Positions 55,311 to 64,000 of a stretch of DNA of 64,000 nt are shown here, piece after piece. The stretch lies in contig NZ_CP014136.1 of the NCBI RefSeq assembly GCF_002291425.1, positions 3,410,001-3,474,000 of the forward strand, written 5' to 3'. This DNA comes from Gibbsiella quercinecans. GTDB lineage: Bacteria; Pseudomonadota; Gammaproteobacteria; Enterobacterales; Enterobacteriaceae. The position numbers were made by a program, and so were the translations under genes. The notes beneath the pieces were generated by a model, which was not told where the DNA came from, ran no database searches, and saw only the letters and a program-made list of their open reading frames with translations. Position 1 is the stretch's first letter. Each line of letters starts with the position of its first letter.

Positions 55311-56552
55311 ATGGGCCTGAAGCATTTTTTGGAAAAAATTGAGCCGCACTTCACGCCGGGCGGCAGGCTGGAGAAATGGTACCCGCTGTATGAAGCTACC
55401 GCGACGGTGTTTTATACGCCGGGGTTGGTTACCCACGGCGCTTCGCATGTGCGTGATGCGATCGATCTCAAACGCATGATGATCCTGGTGTGGCTGGCGG
55501 TGTTCCCGGCGATGTTTTGGGGCATGTACAACGTTGGTCAGCAGGCGGTGCTGGCGCTGCACCACCTTTACCAGGGCGAGCAACTGCAGCAGGTGCTGGC
55601 GGCCGACTGGCACTATCGCCTGGCCCAGTGGCTGGGGGCTTCAATGGCCGCCGACGCCGGCTGGGCCAGCAATATGATGCTGGGCGCCACCTATTTCGTG
55701 CCGATCTACGCCGTGGTGTTTCTGGTCGGCGGTTTTTGGGAGGTGCTGTTTGCCACGGTTCGCCGTCATGAGATCAACGAAGGCTTTTTTGTTACGTCTA
55801 TTTTGTTTGCGTTGATCGTGCCGCCCACGCTGCCGCTATGGCAGGCGGCGCTTGGTATTTCATTCGGCGTGGTGATCGCCAAAGAAATTTTTGGCGGCAC
55901 CGGGCGCAACTTCCTCAACCCGGCGCTGGCGGGGCGCGCCTTCTTGTTTTTTGCCTACCCGGCGCAGATTTCCGGCGAACTGGTGTGGACGGCGGCAGAC
56001 GGCTTTTCCGGCGCGACGCCGCTGGCGCAGTGGAGCGCGGGTGGGGCGGCGAGCATGACCAACGTCCTTACCGGGCAGCCGGTGAGCTGGATGGATGCCT
56101 TTCTGGGCAATATACCCGGCTCCATCGGTGAGGTTTCCACGCTGATGATCTTGCTCGGCGGGGCGCTGATCCTGTTTACCCGCATTGCATCCTGGCGCAT
56201 CGTGGCCGGGGTGATGGTGGGCACGGTGGCGGCCGCCAGCCTGTTTAATGCGGTGGGCTCTGACAGCAACCCGATGTTCGCCATGCCCTGGTACTGGCAT
56301 CTGGTGCTGGGCGGCTTTGCCTTCGGTATGATCTTTATGGCGACCGATCCGGTTTCCGCCGCCTTCACCGAAAAAGGCAAAGTGTGGTACGGCGTGCTGG
56401 TGGGCGTGATGTGCGTGTTGATCCGTGTGGTCAACCCGGCTTATCCGGAAGGCATGATGCTGGCGATCCTGTTCGCCAACCTGTTTGCGCCGCTGTTTGA
56501 TTATCTGGTGGTGCAGGCCAACATCAAACGGAGGCGAGCCCGTGGCGAGTGA
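55311..56552 (+). CDS. nqrB: Na+-NQR subunit B
   Basis: This is a 413-residue membrane subunit, about ten helices. The covalent FMN attachment motif SGAT is present with Thr236, the same number as in Vibrio cholerae NqrB. Riboflavin and part of the sodium path also lie here. It overlaps nqrC by 11 bp. Flavinylation needs the FMN transferase ApbE, whose gene is not in this operon. Confidence 0.96.
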   Translation: MGLKHFLEKIEPHFTPGGRLEKWYPLYEATATVFYTPGLVTHGASHVRDAIDLKRMMILVWLAVFPAMFWGMYNVGQQAVLALHHLYQGEQLQQVLAADWHYRLAQWLGASMAADAGWASNMMLGATYFVPIYAVVFLVGGFWEVLFATVRRHEINEGFFVTSILFALIVPPTLPLWQAALGISFGVVIAKEIFGGTGRNFLNPALAGRAFLFFAYPAQISGELVWTAADGFSGATPLAQWSAGGAASMTNVLTGQPVSWMDAFLGNIPGSIGEVSTLMILLGGALILFTRIASWRIVAGVMVGTVAAASLFNAVGSDSNPMFAMPWYWHLVLGGFAFGMIFMATDPVSAAFTEKGKVWYGVLVGVMCVLIRVVNPAYPEGMMLAILFANLFAPLFDYLVVQANIKRRRARGE

Positions 56553-57339
56553 GGCAAGGAACAATGACAGCGTGGGGAAAACGCTGCTGGTGGTGTTTTT
56601 GCTAAGCCTGGTGTGTTCGGTGGTGGTGGCCGGCGCCGCCGTCGGTCTGAAATCCCAGCAGCAGGCGCAGCGGCTGCTGGATAAGCAGCGCAATATCCTC
56701 AACGTTGTCGGCCTGCTGGTGCCGAAAATGGACGGCGAACGGGTGCAGGCGGTGTTTAGCGCGCGCATTGAGCCGCGCCTGCTGGATCTGGCCAGCGGCG
56801 AGTTTGTTGCCGGCAGTGAGGATACGTTTGATCTGGCGGCCGCGCTGCGTGATAGCAGCCAAAGCATCGCGCTGGCGGCCAGCGAAGACAAAGCCGGCAT
56901 TCGGCGGCGCAGCAACCAGGTGGAGATTTATCTGGTGCGCGATGAGCAAGGCGGCGTCGATAAGATTGTGCTGCCGGTATATGGCTCCGGGCTGTGGTCG
57001 ATGATGTACGCGTTTGTGGCGCTGGATAGCGACGGCAACACGGTGCAGGGCCTGTCTTATTACGATCACGCTGAAACCCCGGGGCTGGGCGGCGAGATAG
57101 AAAACGCCGGCTGGCGGGCGCAGTGGATTGGCAAACGGCTGTTTGATGATAACGGCAACCCGGCGCTCCGTGTGGTCAATGGCCGGGCGGCCCCGGGGGA
57201 CGTGCATGCGGTCGACGGCCTTTCCGGCGCCACGCTGACCGCCAACGGGGTGCAGCACACGTTTGATTTTTGGCTGGGCGAGCTGGGTTTCGGCCCGTTT
57301 CTGAAAAAAGTTCGTGAAGGGGCGCTGAAAAATGGCTGA
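56542..57339 (+). CDS. nqrC: Na+-NQR subunit C
   Basis: This is a 265-residue protein with one N-terminal membrane helix and a periplasmic FMN-binding domain. The flavinylation motif [10 protein letters not shown] carries Thr231. I chose the GTG at 56542, after GGAGGCGAG and inside the nqrB 3' end; the frame is open further upstream without family similarity. It overlaps nqrD by 8 bp. Confidence 0.95.
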   Translation: MASEARNNDSVGKTLLVVFLLSLVCSVVVAGAAVGLKSQQQAQRLLDKQRNILNVVGLLVPKMDGERVQAVFSARIEPRLLDLASGEFVAGSEDTFDLAAALRDSSQSIALAASEDKAGIRRRSNQVEIYLVRDEQGGVDKIVLPVYGSGLWSMMYAFVALDSDGNTVQGLSYYDHAETPGLGGEIENAGWRAQWIGKRLFDDNGNPALRVVNGRAAPGDVHAVDGLSGATLTANGVQHTFDFWLGELGFGPFLKKVREGALKNG

Positions 57340-57961
57340 TTCCAAAGAGATTAAGCGGGTTCTGCTGGGGCCGCTGTTTGACACTAACCCGATCGCCTTG
57401 CAGATCCTCGGCGTTTGCTCCGCGCTGGCGGTGACCACCAAGCTGGAAACGGCGGTCGTGATGACCATCGCCGTTTCACTGGTGACCGCATTCTCCAGCT
57501 TTTTTATCTCGCTGATTCGCCATCACATTCCGAACAGCGTGCGCATCATCGTGCAGATGGCGATTATCGCTTCGCTGGTGATTGTGGTGGATCAGGTGCT
57601 GCGCGCCTACGCGTTTGAAATCTCCAAGCAGCTGTCGGTGTTCGTCGGCCTGATTATCACCAACTGCATCGTGATGGGGCGTGCCGAGGCCTACGCGATG
57701 AAATCCCCGCCAATCGAAAGCTTTATGGACGGCATCGGCAACGGCCTGGGTTATGGCGTGGTGTTGATCCTGGTCGGGTTTCTGCGTGAGCTGATTGGCT
57801 CCGGCAAACTGTTTGGTTTTCCGGTATTGGAGGCGGTACAGAACGGCGGCTGGTATCAACCAAACGGGCTATTTCTGCTGGCGCCGAGTGCGTTCTTTAT
57901 CATCGGCATGTTGATCTGGGGGTTGCGTACCCTCAAACCGGCGCAGATCGAAAAAGAGTAA
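57332..57961 (+). CDS. nqrD: Na+-NQR subunit D
   Basis: This is a 209-residue six-helix membrane subunit. Cys29 ([10 protein letters not shown]) and Cys112 ([10 protein letters not shown]) are the residues that, with two cysteines of NqrE, hold an intramembrane iron-sulfur cluster in the known structure. The sequence is close to Vibrio NqrD and complete. nqrE should follow at once; instead there are 60 noncoding bases and then nqrF. Confidence 0.96.
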   Translation: MADSKEIKRVLLGPLFDTNPIALQILGVCSALAVTTKLETAVVMTIAVSLVTAFSSFFISLIRHHIPNSVRIIVQMAIIASLVIVVDQVLRAYAFEISKQLSVFVGLIITNCIVMGRAEAYAMKSPPIESFMDGIGNGLGYGVVLILVGFLRELIGSGKLFGFPVLEAVQNGGWYQPNGLFLLAPSAFFIIGMLIWGLRTLKPAQIEKE

Positions 57962-58021
57962 TCCCTTAACGGCATGTGCAGCCGGGTTGCAGGCGTTGCG
58001 TGATACAAACGGGAAGCAGAT

Positions 58022-59245
58022 ATGGAAATTATATTAGGCGTGGCCATGTTCACCAGCATCTTGATGGTGTTGGTGCTGCTGATTTTATTCGCTAAATCCA
58101 GGCTGGTGAATACCGGCGACGTTGCCGTGGAAGTGAACGGCGACCAGGAGAAAAGCTTCACGGCGCCCGCCGGCGACAAGTTGTTGAATATGCTTTCCAG
58201 CCAGGGGATTTTTATTTCGTCGGCCTGCGGCGGGGGCGGCTCTTGCGGCCAGTGCCGGGTGGTGGTGACGGCGGGTGGCGGCGATATCCTGCCCACCGAG
58301 CTTTCCCATATCACCAGGCGCGAAGCGAAGGCAGGCTGCCGCCTGGCCTGCCAGGTGAGCGTGAAGCAGGATATGAAAATCGAGCTGCCGGCAGAGATTT
58401 TCGGCATCAGAAAATGGATCTGCGAGGTGATCTCCAACGATAACAAGGCGACGTTCATCAAAGAGCTGAAGCTGAAGATCCCCGACGACGAAGACGTGCC
58501 GTTCCGCGCTGGCGGTTATATTCAGATTGAAGCGCCGCCGCACCAGGTCAGCTATGCGGATTTCGATGTGCCGCAGGAATACCGCGGCGACTGGGACAAG
58601 TTCAACCTGTTCCGCTATCGCTCGGTGGTGGATACCACCACGGTGCGCGCCTATTCGATGGCGAATTACCCGGATGAGAAGGGCATCATCATGCTGAATG
58701 TGCGCATCGCCACGCCGCCGCCGGGCAACCCAACGGTGCCGCCGGGGGTGATGTCCTCCTACATCTGGGCGTTGAAACCGGGCGATCGGGTGACCATCTC
58801 CGGGCCGTTTGGCGAGTTCTTCGCCAAGGATACCGATGCCGAGATGGTGTTCATCGGCGGGGGCGCCGGGATGGCGCCGATGCGCTCGCACATATTCGAT
58901 CAGCTCAAGCGCCTGCACAGCAAACGTAAAATCACCTTCTGGTACGGCGCACGTTCGCGGCGCGAGATGTTCTATGAAGAGGATTTCAACCAGCTGCAGG
59001 CGGAGCATGAGAACTTCACCTGGCACGTGGCGCTGTCGGATCCGCAGCCGGAAGACCACTGGAACGGCTATACCGGCTTTATTCATCACGTGCTGCTGGA
59101 AAACTACCTGCGCCACCACCCTGCGCCGGAAGATTGTGAGTTCTATATGTGTGGGCCGCCGATGATGAACGCCGCGGTGATCAACATGCTCAAGGCGCTT
59201 GGCGTTGAGGAAGACAACATCCTGTTGGATGACTTTGGCGGCTAG
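58022..59245 (+). CDS. nqrF: Na+-NQR subunit F, NADH-oxidising
   Basis: This is a 407-residue protein with an N-terminal membrane helix, a plant-type 2Fe-2S ferredoxin domain ([15 protein letters not shown] plus a later Cys), an FAD domain ([13 protein letters not shown]) and an NADH domain ([24 protein letters not shown]). It takes electrons from NADH. It starts 60 bp after nqrD, with GGGAAGCAG just upstream. The reading frame is intact. Confidence 0.96.
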   Translation: MEIILGVAMFTSILMVLVLLILFAKSRLVNTGDVAVEVNGDQEKSFTAPAGDKLLNMLSSQGIFISSACGGGGSCGQCRVVVTAGGGDILPTELSHITRREAKAGCRLACQVSVKQDMKIELPAEIFGIRKWICEVISNDNKATFIKELKLKIPDDEDVPFRAGGYIQIEAPPHQVSYADFDVPQEYRGDWDKFNLFRYRSVVDTTTVRAYSMANYPDEKGIIMLNVRIATPPPGNPTVPPGVMSSYIWALKPGDRVTISGPFGEFFAKDTDAEMVFIGGGAGMAPMRSHIFDQLKRLHSKRKITFWYGARSRREMFYEEDFNQLQAEHENFTWHVALSDPQPEDHWNGYTGFIHHVLLENYLRHHPAPEDCEFYMCGPPMMNAAVINMLKALGVEEDNILLDDFGG

Positions 59246-59278
59246 TCTTAAATCGGGCAACGCGTTTGCGAGGCGCTT

Positions 59279-59506
59279 ATGCTGACACTGTTTGCGGTAA
59301 CCTTTGCATTATTCCTGCTGGTCATTGGCGGTATGTCGCTGGGCTACGTGCTTAAACGCAAAAGCCTGCAGGGCAGCTGCGGCGGCATTACGGCGCTGGG
59401 GATGGAAAAAGTCTGCGATTGCCCCGAGCCTTGCGACAGCCGCAAAAAACGCCTGGCGCGTGAAGCGCGGCGCCAGCGGCTGCGGGAAAAACACCGCATT
59501 CTCTAA
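59279..59506 (+). CDS. nqrM: Na+-NQR maturation protein NqrM
   Basis: This is a 75-residue protein of the former DUF539 family. One N-terminal membrane helix is followed by a Cys-rich motif (SCGG, CDCPEPC) and a basic tail. NqrM is required to build the iron site of the NqrD/NqrE pair in Vibrio. It lies 33 bp after nqrF, where apbE usually intervenes. Its presence without NqrE is odd. Confidence 0.93.
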   Translation: MLTLFAVTFALFLLVIGGMSLGYVLKRKSLQGSCGGITALGMEKVCDCPEPCDSRKKRLAREARRQRLREKHRIL

Positions 59507-59531
59507 GCGCCGGCCGATAGCAACGTGCTGT

Positions 59532-60425
59532 TTAGCGCGCCTTGCGGAACTTTTCCGCCTGCAACGGCGAATCCACCATCACGCCATCCACGCCCAATGC
59601 CAGCGCCTGCTGGTAATCCTGCGGCGAATTGATGCCAAACAGAATGATGTGCGCCGGCCCTTTGGCCCGGAAGCAGTCCACCGCTTCTTTATCCCACACC
59701 AGCAGCGCTTTGGAACGGGCTTCCCCCAGGGTGTATTTTTCTACCACTTCCACCTGGCGCTTCATCTCCAGCCCGTACCAGCGCGGGTCATTACTGCTTG
59801 CGGTAACATCGCACTGGTGCGCCATGGTGATGTTGGCCAGCAGATCGCGGGTTTCATCGCGTGATGCAAAACGTTTAATCTGCGGCGGCAGCGCCTGCAG
59901 ATATTTGGCGTCGGTCGAGTAGACACGGGTACGTTCTAGGCTATGGTTTTTTTCCAGCGTGGCCAGCAGGGCGGCGGCGAACTTTGCCGGATCGCTATCC
60001 GGCGATTTGATATCCAGATAAAAGGTGGTTTGCGGGAAGGCGGTTAGCGCCTGTTCCAGCGTTGGGATACCGATGTGTTTACCGCGGAACGGGTGATTGC
60101 CGTCTTTGCCGAACGCCCAGCCGGCATCTGCCTGCGCCAACTCTTCTGCGCTGTAGGCGGAAACCAGGCCCTGTTTATCGGTTAACGCCCGCAGATCGGA
60201 CGGTCGATAAAGCACGATGGCTCCGTCCTTTGCCTGCTGCAGGGTGATCCACACCGCATCCGCGCCGTGTTGCAACGCCTGGCGGATGGCGACCAGGGTG
60301 TTTTCCGGCGCATCGGCGGTGCCGCCGCGGTGGGCGATAATCGCCGGGGCCGGGGTCGCCGCCAGCGCGGCGGCTGGGAACAGAAAACAGAGGGAAACAA
60401 ACAGGTAGCGGTGGAGCATTCTCAT
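59532..60425 (-). CDS. secreted glycerophosphodiester phosphodiesterase-like protein, atypical
   Basis: This is a 297-residue GDPD-fold protein with a signal peptide (LFVSLCFLFPAAALA). The first catalytic motif AHRGG (His32) and PENT (Glu41) are present. The metal-binding E-x-D after GAD is replaced by W59-x-T61, and the usual HD reads R74-P75 (VLYRPSDL). It may belong to a diverged subgroup with another reaction or none. It is convergent with nqrM and divergent from dinB. Confidence 0.8.
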   Translation of the reverse strand: MRMLHRYLFVSLCFLFPAAALAATPAPAIIAHRGGTADAPENTLVAIRQALQHGADAVWITLQQAKDGAIVLYRPSDLRALTDKQGLVSAYSAEELAQADAGWAFGKDGNHPFRGKHIGIPTLEQALTAFPQTTFYLDIKSPDSDPAKFAAALLATLEKNHSLERTRVYSTDAKYLQALPPQIKRFASRDETRDLLANITMAHQCDVTASSNDPRWYGLEMKRQVEVVEKYTLGEARSKALLVWDKEAVDCFRAKGPAHIILFGINSPQDYQQALALGVDGVMVDSPLQAEKFRKAR

Positions 60426-60587
60426 TACTGGTGCCTTGTGGTTGCGTGATGAGCCGATGGCGTTGAATTCCTTGCCGCATCATAAACGTGAAAAATGACG
60501 TTTTTTTAACAACCGCAAAATAATGCGCCATTAAGGCAATAGCGCCATCTTGGCGGTGGGCTGGCTTGATTTGAGCTTCTTACCTTT

Positions 60588-60607
60588 TACTGTATACTCA
60601 TACAGTA
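60588..60607. promoter_or_regulatory. LexA (SOS) box
   Basis: TACTGTATACTCATACAGTA contains CTGT-N8-ACAG with symmetric flanks and ends 13 bp before the dinB start, overlapping its expected promoter. Confidence 0.88.
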
Positions 60608-60620
60608 ACTGGGAGGGGAG

Positions 60621-61685
60621 ATGCGTAAAATCATTCATGTCGATATGGATTGCTTTTTTGCCGCCGTCGAGATGCGCGACGATCCCAGCCTGCGCGATAT
60701 CCCGCTGGCGATCGGCGGTAGCGCCGAACGGCGCGGGGTGATCAGTACCGCTAACTACCCGGCGCGCCGTTACGGCGTACACAGCGCGATGTCGTCCGCC
60801 ATGGCGCTGAAGCTGTGCCCGCACCTGAAGCTGATACCCGGCCGCATGGCCGCGTATAAAGAAGCTTCGCAGCATATCCGCACCATCTTTGCCCGCTACA
60901 CGCCGTTGATTGAGCCGCTGTCCTTGGATGAGGCCTATCTGGACGTGAGTGCAAGCACGCAGTGCAACGGCTCGGCAACCTTGATCGCCCAAGAGATCCG
61001 CCAGGCAATTTTCGATGAACTGCAGCTCACGGCCTCTGCCGGCGTGGCGCCGATCAAGTTCCTTGCCAAAATCGCCTCCGATCTGAACAAACCCAACGGG
61101 CAATATGTCATCACCCCGGCGCAGGTGCCGGCGTTTTTGCAGCAGTTGCCGCTGGGCAAAATCCCCGGGGTAGGCAAAGTGACCGCCAAACGGCTGGAAG
61201 AGATGGGGCTGAAAACCTGTGCGGACGTGCAGCAGTATGATTTGGCCACGCTGTTAAAACGTTTTGGCAAGTTTGGCCGGGTGCTGTGGGAACGTTGCCA
61301 GGGGATTGATGAGCGCAGCGTTTCACCCGATCGGCTGCGCAAATCGGTGGGGGTGGAGCGCACGCTGGCGGAGGATATTCATGACTGGCAGGCGTGCGAA
61401 GCGTTGATCGTTGAAAAGCTCTACCCGGAACTGGAAATGCGCCTGAGCAGGCTAAAGCCGGATCTGCAGATTGCCCGCCAGGGGGTTAAGCTGAAGTTCC
61501 AGGATTTTCAACAGACCACCCAGGAGCATGTCTGGCCGGTGTTGAACCAGGATGATTTGCTCAATGTGGCAAAGCAGGTGTGGCTTGAACGGCGCGAAGG
61601 GCGGGGCGTGCGCCTGGTGGGGCTGCACGTCACCCTGCGCGATCCGCAGATTGAGCGGCAGCTGCCGCTGCCCTGGGGCAATTGA
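60621..61685 (+). CDS. dinB: DNA polymerase IV
   Basis: This is a 354-residue Y-family polymerase. The catalytic acids are Asp8 ([11 protein letters not shown]) and Asp-Glu in [11 protein letters not shown] helix-hairpin-helix ([16 protein letters not shown]) and a little-finger domain follow. It copies damaged or misaligned templates without proofreading. The start is ATG after GGAGGGGAG. The LexA box upstream puts it in the SOS regulon. Confidence 0.97.
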   Translation: MRKIIHVDMDCFFAAVEMRDDPSLRDIPLAIGGSAERRGVISTANYPARRYGVHSAMSSAMALKLCPHLKLIPGRMAAYKEASQHIRTIFARYTPLIEPLSLDEAYLDVSASTQCNGSATLIAQEIRQAIFDELQLTASAGVAPIKFLAKIASDLNKPNGQYVITPAQVPAFLQQLPLGKIPGVGKVTAKRLEEMGLKTCADVQQYDLATLLKRFGKFGRVLWERCQGIDERSVSPDRLRKSVGVERTLAEDIHDWQACEALIVEKLYPELEMRLSRLKPDLQIARQGVKLKFQDFQQTTQEHVWPVLNQDDLLNVAKQVWLERREGRGVRLVGLHVTLRDPQIERQLPLPWGN

Positions 61686-61697
61686 GCGCCCCAGGGC
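61670..61697 (+). terminator. hairpin spanning the dinB stop codon
   Basis: GCCCTGGGGC (61670-61679) pairs perfectly with GCCCCAGGGC (61688-61697). The stop codon TGA lies in the 8-base loop. Convergent pepD ends 19 bp further on. No T run follows, so it may also protect the transcript end. Confidence 0.55.
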
Positions 61698-61715
61698 ATC
61701 ACGCCGGCGCTACAA

Positions 61716-63176
61716 TCAGGCGCGTTCAGGAATGGCTTTCAGCAGGGCGGTCAGCAGCGTCCAGTAATCGCCGACGCTTTTGATATGCACCTGCTCATCC
61801 GGGGAGTGTGGCCCGGTGATGGTTGGCCCGATCGACACCATGTCTAAATCCGGGTACGGCTTTTTGAACAGGCCACACTCCAGCCCGGCGTGGATCACCA
61901 TGATGTTCGGGGTCTTGTTGAACAGATCCTGATACAGTTCGCGCACCAGATGCATCACCGCGGAATCGGCATCCGGCTGCCAGCCAGGGTAGCTGCCTTT
62001 TGCCACTACCTGCGCGCCTGCCAGCTGGCCTAACGCCGTGAGCGTTTCCACCACGTAGTCTTTGCCGCTGTCGATCAGGGAACGGATCAGGCAACTGATC
62101 TGCGCCTGATCTGCACTGGTGGTGACCACACCCAGGTTAAGCGAGGTTTCCACCACGCCTTTCACCACGTCGCTCATGCGAATAACGCCGTTCGGCGTGC
62201 TGTTGAGCAACGCCAGGAAGCGTTGCTGGCACTCCGCTTGCAGTGGTTGCAGCTCGCTGGTGGTCGCCTCAAGCAGCAGGGTGATGTTTTTTTCTTTGGC
62301 CGCCAGTTCGCTGCGCAGCAACGCCAGATACTCGTCGCATTGGGTTTGCAGCGCCGCCGCCTTATCGGCAGGAACGGCGATCACGGCAAAGGCTTCACGC
62401 GGGATAGCATTGCGCAAGTTGCCGCCGTTCAGCTCCAGCACGCGCAGATCCAGCGTTGGCGCATGGGCGAACAGAAAACGCGCCAGCAGCTTGGTGGCAT
62501 TGCCCAGGCCCAGATGGATTTCGGCGCCGGAGTGCCCGCCCTTCAGGCCCTTGAGGGTCAGCTTCAGGAGCTGGTAGCCCGCTGGCAGCGCTTCACGTTG
62601 CAATGGCAAGGTGGTGATGGCGTCGATGCCGCCGGCGCAACCCATGTAGATTTCGCCTTCTTCTTCCGAATCGGTATTGATCAGGATTTCAGCCTGTAGC
62701 CAGCCGGCCTGCAGGCCAAAGGCGCCGTCCATTCCCGCCTCTTCGGTCATGGTCAGCAGCACTTCCAGCGGGCCGTGCTCCACGCTGTCGTCGGCCAGCA
62801 CCGCCAGCGCAGACGCCATGCCGATGCCGTTGTCTGCGCCCAGGGTGGTGCCGCGAGCCTTAACCCATTCGCCATCGATGTAGGGCTGGATCGGATCTTG
62901 GGTGAAATCGTGCACGGTGTCGTTGTTTTTTTGCGGCACCATATCCAGGTGCGCCTGCAGGGCCACCGGTTTGCGGTTTTCCAACCCCGGTGTAGCGGGC
63001 TTACGCAGCAGGATATTGCCGACCCGATCGCGCTCTGCGTGCAGTTTTTTATCTTTGGCCCAGGCCAGGATGTGCGCCGCCAGGGCTTCTTCATGATAAG
63101 ACGGGTGTGGGATCGAGCAGATTTTGGCAAAAATGTCCCACAGCGGCTGTGGTGCAAGACGCGACAATTCAGACAC
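61716..63176 (-). CDS. pepD: aminoacyl-histidine dipeptidase (peptidase D)
   Basis: This is a 486-residue M20 metallopeptidase. LQAHLDMVPQ and GTTLGADNGIG provide metal ligands, and TMTEEAGMDGAFGL the catalytic glutamates. It closely follows E. coli PepD throughout. The start is the GTG at 63176 (VSELSRLAPQPLWDIF), equivalent to the E. coli ATG; an open extension to 63278 is not family-like. It cleaves broad-range dipeptides including carnosine in the cytoplasm. Confidence 0.95.
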   Translation of the reverse strand: MSELSRLAPQPLWDIFAKICSIPHPSYHEEALAAHILAWAKDKKLHAERDRVGNILLRKPATPGLENRKPVALQAHLDMVPQKNNDTVHDFTQDPIQPYIDGEWVKARGTTLGADNGIGMASALAVLADDSVEHGPLEVLLTMTEEAGMDGAFGLQAGWLQAEILINTDSEEEGEIYMGCAGGIDAITTLPLQREALPAGYQLLKLTLKGLKGGHSGAEIHLGLGNATKLLARFLFAHAPTLDLRVLELNGGNLRNAIPREAFAVIAVPADKAAALQTQCDEYLALLRSELAAKEKNITLLLEATTSELQPLQAECQQRFLALLNSTPNGVIRMSDVVKGVVETSLNLGVVTTSADQAQISCLIRSLIDSGKDYVVETLTALGQLAGAQVVAKGSYPGWQPDADSAVMHLVRELYQDLFNKTPNIMVIHAGLECGLFKKPYPDLDMVSIGPTITGPHSPDEQVHIKSVGDYWTLLTALLKAIPERA

Positions 63177-63492
63177 GATAAGTCTCCTGTAACAGCTGTT
63201 CGGCGATGGAAGAACGTGCTGTGTGGTTAAAGGCCATGGATAACGGTGCGCTTGGGCACAATACGCAGAGAATATCACTTTCTTTCACCCGGCGCGCGCG
63301 CCGTATTGTGCGGTTTAAGCGCTTGATTCGCCGTGTTTCAACCGCCCGCCGGCGCATGGCGCAGCGGATGAAAACGCGCGGATGGCCACGGTTCATCTGG
63401 CATTCGGCGCGTTCACTCTCTATAATCTCGCGCAACCTTTTTTCCCTTGATCACTGAGTAAGCCGCACCATTGCAGGCTGGGATACCCTTCT
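63177..63492. other. pepD-gpt divergent intergenic region
   Basis: These 316 bp hold the promoters of both genes. The middle part is rich in CGC and CG-containing repeats. A basic 83-codon frame at 63206 has no recognisable family, so I see no gene here. Confidence 0.4.
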
Positions 63493-63951
63493 ATGAGTGA
63501 AAAATACGTTGTTACCTGGGACATGCTGCAAATGCAAGCCCGCAAATTGGCGCACCGCCTGCTGCCTGCCGACAAATGGACGGGGATTATCGCCGTCAGC
63601 CGCGGTGGCCTGGTGCCGGCCGCTCTGCTGGCGCGTGAACTGGGTATTCGCCATGTGGATACCGTTTGTATCTCCAGCTACGACCATGATAACCAGCGTG
63701 AAATGAAAGTGCTCAAACGTGCCGAAGGGGACGGTGAGGGCTTTATCGTAGTTGACGATCTGGTGGATACCGGCGGCACGGCGCAAGCTATCCGCGCGAT
63801 GTACCCGAAGGCGCACTTTGTGACCATCTTCGCCAAACCGGCCGGCCGGCCGCTGGTTGATGATTATGTGGTTGATATTCCACAGAATACCTGGATTGAA
63901 CAGCCATGGGATATGGGCGTGGCGTTTATTCCGCCGATCGGCGGGCGTTAA
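63493..63951 (+). CDS. gpt: xanthine-guanine phosphoribosyltransferase
   Basis: This is a 152-residue type I phosphoribosyltransferase. The PRPP motif [14 protein letters not shown] is intact, as are the N-terminal [16 protein letters not shown] and the C-terminal [14 protein letters not shown]. It salvages xanthine, guanine and hypoxanthine. The length is that of E. coli Gpt. It is divergent from pepD, as in related enterics. Confidence 0.97.
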   Translation: MSEKYVVTWDMLQMQARKLAHRLLPADKWTGIIAVSRGGLVPAALLARELGIRHVDTVCISSYDHDNQREMKVLKRAEGDGEGFIVVDDLVDTGGTAQAIRAMYPKAHFVTIFAKPAGRPLVDDYVVDIPQNTWIEQPWDMGVAFIPPIGGR

Positions 63952-63973
63952 TTTCCCCCACCTCCTGCGGCCA

Positions 63974-63991
63974 TGGCGCCTGACGGCGCCA
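63974..63991 (+). terminator. hairpin after gpt
   Basis: TGGCGCC pairs with GGCGCCA around a TGAC loop, 22 bp after the gpt stop. The window ends 9 bp later, so a T run cannot be judged. Confidence 0.55.
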
Positions 63992-64000
63992 GAACTACGT

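Noticed and set aside
57962-58021. Possible remnant of nqrE in the 60-bp nqrD-nqrF gap
   Set aside because: None of the frames gives residues resembling either end of NqrE, so it is not a visible pseudogene.

Overview
This 64 kb window looks like chromosome of a Serratia-like enterobacterium (Yersiniaceae or a near relative). The evidence is gene content and order: an L-sorbose (sor) PTS operon, a sucrose (scr) PTS operon, hutW/hutX heme genes, an enteric fadE-gmhA-yafJ-yafK block, Na+-NQR genes, then dinB-pepD-gpt. The genus is inferred from memory of protein families; no search was run.

Layout. 1-4.9 kb: sor operon on the minus strand (sorC-D-F-B-A-M-E, sorE cut by the window edge) with three SorC-type palindromes upstream. 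5.2-10.5 kb: scrK, scrA, scrB, scrR, without a scrY porin gene. 10.7-14.8 kb: abgT, abgA and divergent abgR, without abgB. 14.9-22.3 kb: a P-type cation ATPase and a two-gene RND efflux pump. 22.8-24.1 kb: a YfaZ-like porin and a LuxR-type regulator. 24.1-29.3 kb: hutX-hutW facing a TonB receptor and hmuT, with Fur-box-like sites between. The hmuU/hmuV transporter genes do not follow; an IS1111-type element sits inside a dispersed repeat there, and a TacT/TacA-like toxin-antitoxin pair comes next. 31.9-35.8 kb: a tightly coupled four-gene operon (PP-loop ATPase, NUDIX, small PLP-fold enzyme, EamA exporter) with a divergent LysR; I recognise no described pathway. 35.9-44 kb: grxB, then a two-gene operon of an enlarged glutamate-synthase-like protein (1841 aa) and a CysJ-like diflavin reductase, behind a structured leader and divergent from an Lrp-type regulator. 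45.5-48.4 kb: a genuine ACC deaminase (acdS), a second Lrp regulator and a DMT transporter. 48.5-53.6 kb: fadE with a FadR box, gmhA, yafJ, yafK. 54-59.5 kb: nqrA, B, C, D, F and nqrM, with nqrE and apbE absent. 59.5-64 kb: an atypical secreted GDPD-like protein, dinB with a LexA box, pepD and gpt.

The strongest candidates for something undescribed are the GltB-like/CysJ-like pair and the PP-loop/NUDIX/PLP/EamA cassette. In the first, the glutaminase half is intact, but the acceptor-pocket and iron-sulfur motifs differ from glutamate synthase and a diflavin reductase takes the place of GltD. The strongest anomaly is the Na+-NQR operon lacking nqrE, whose product should supply half the ligands of an intramembrane FeS cluster. 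No tRNA, rRNA or CRISPR array was seen.
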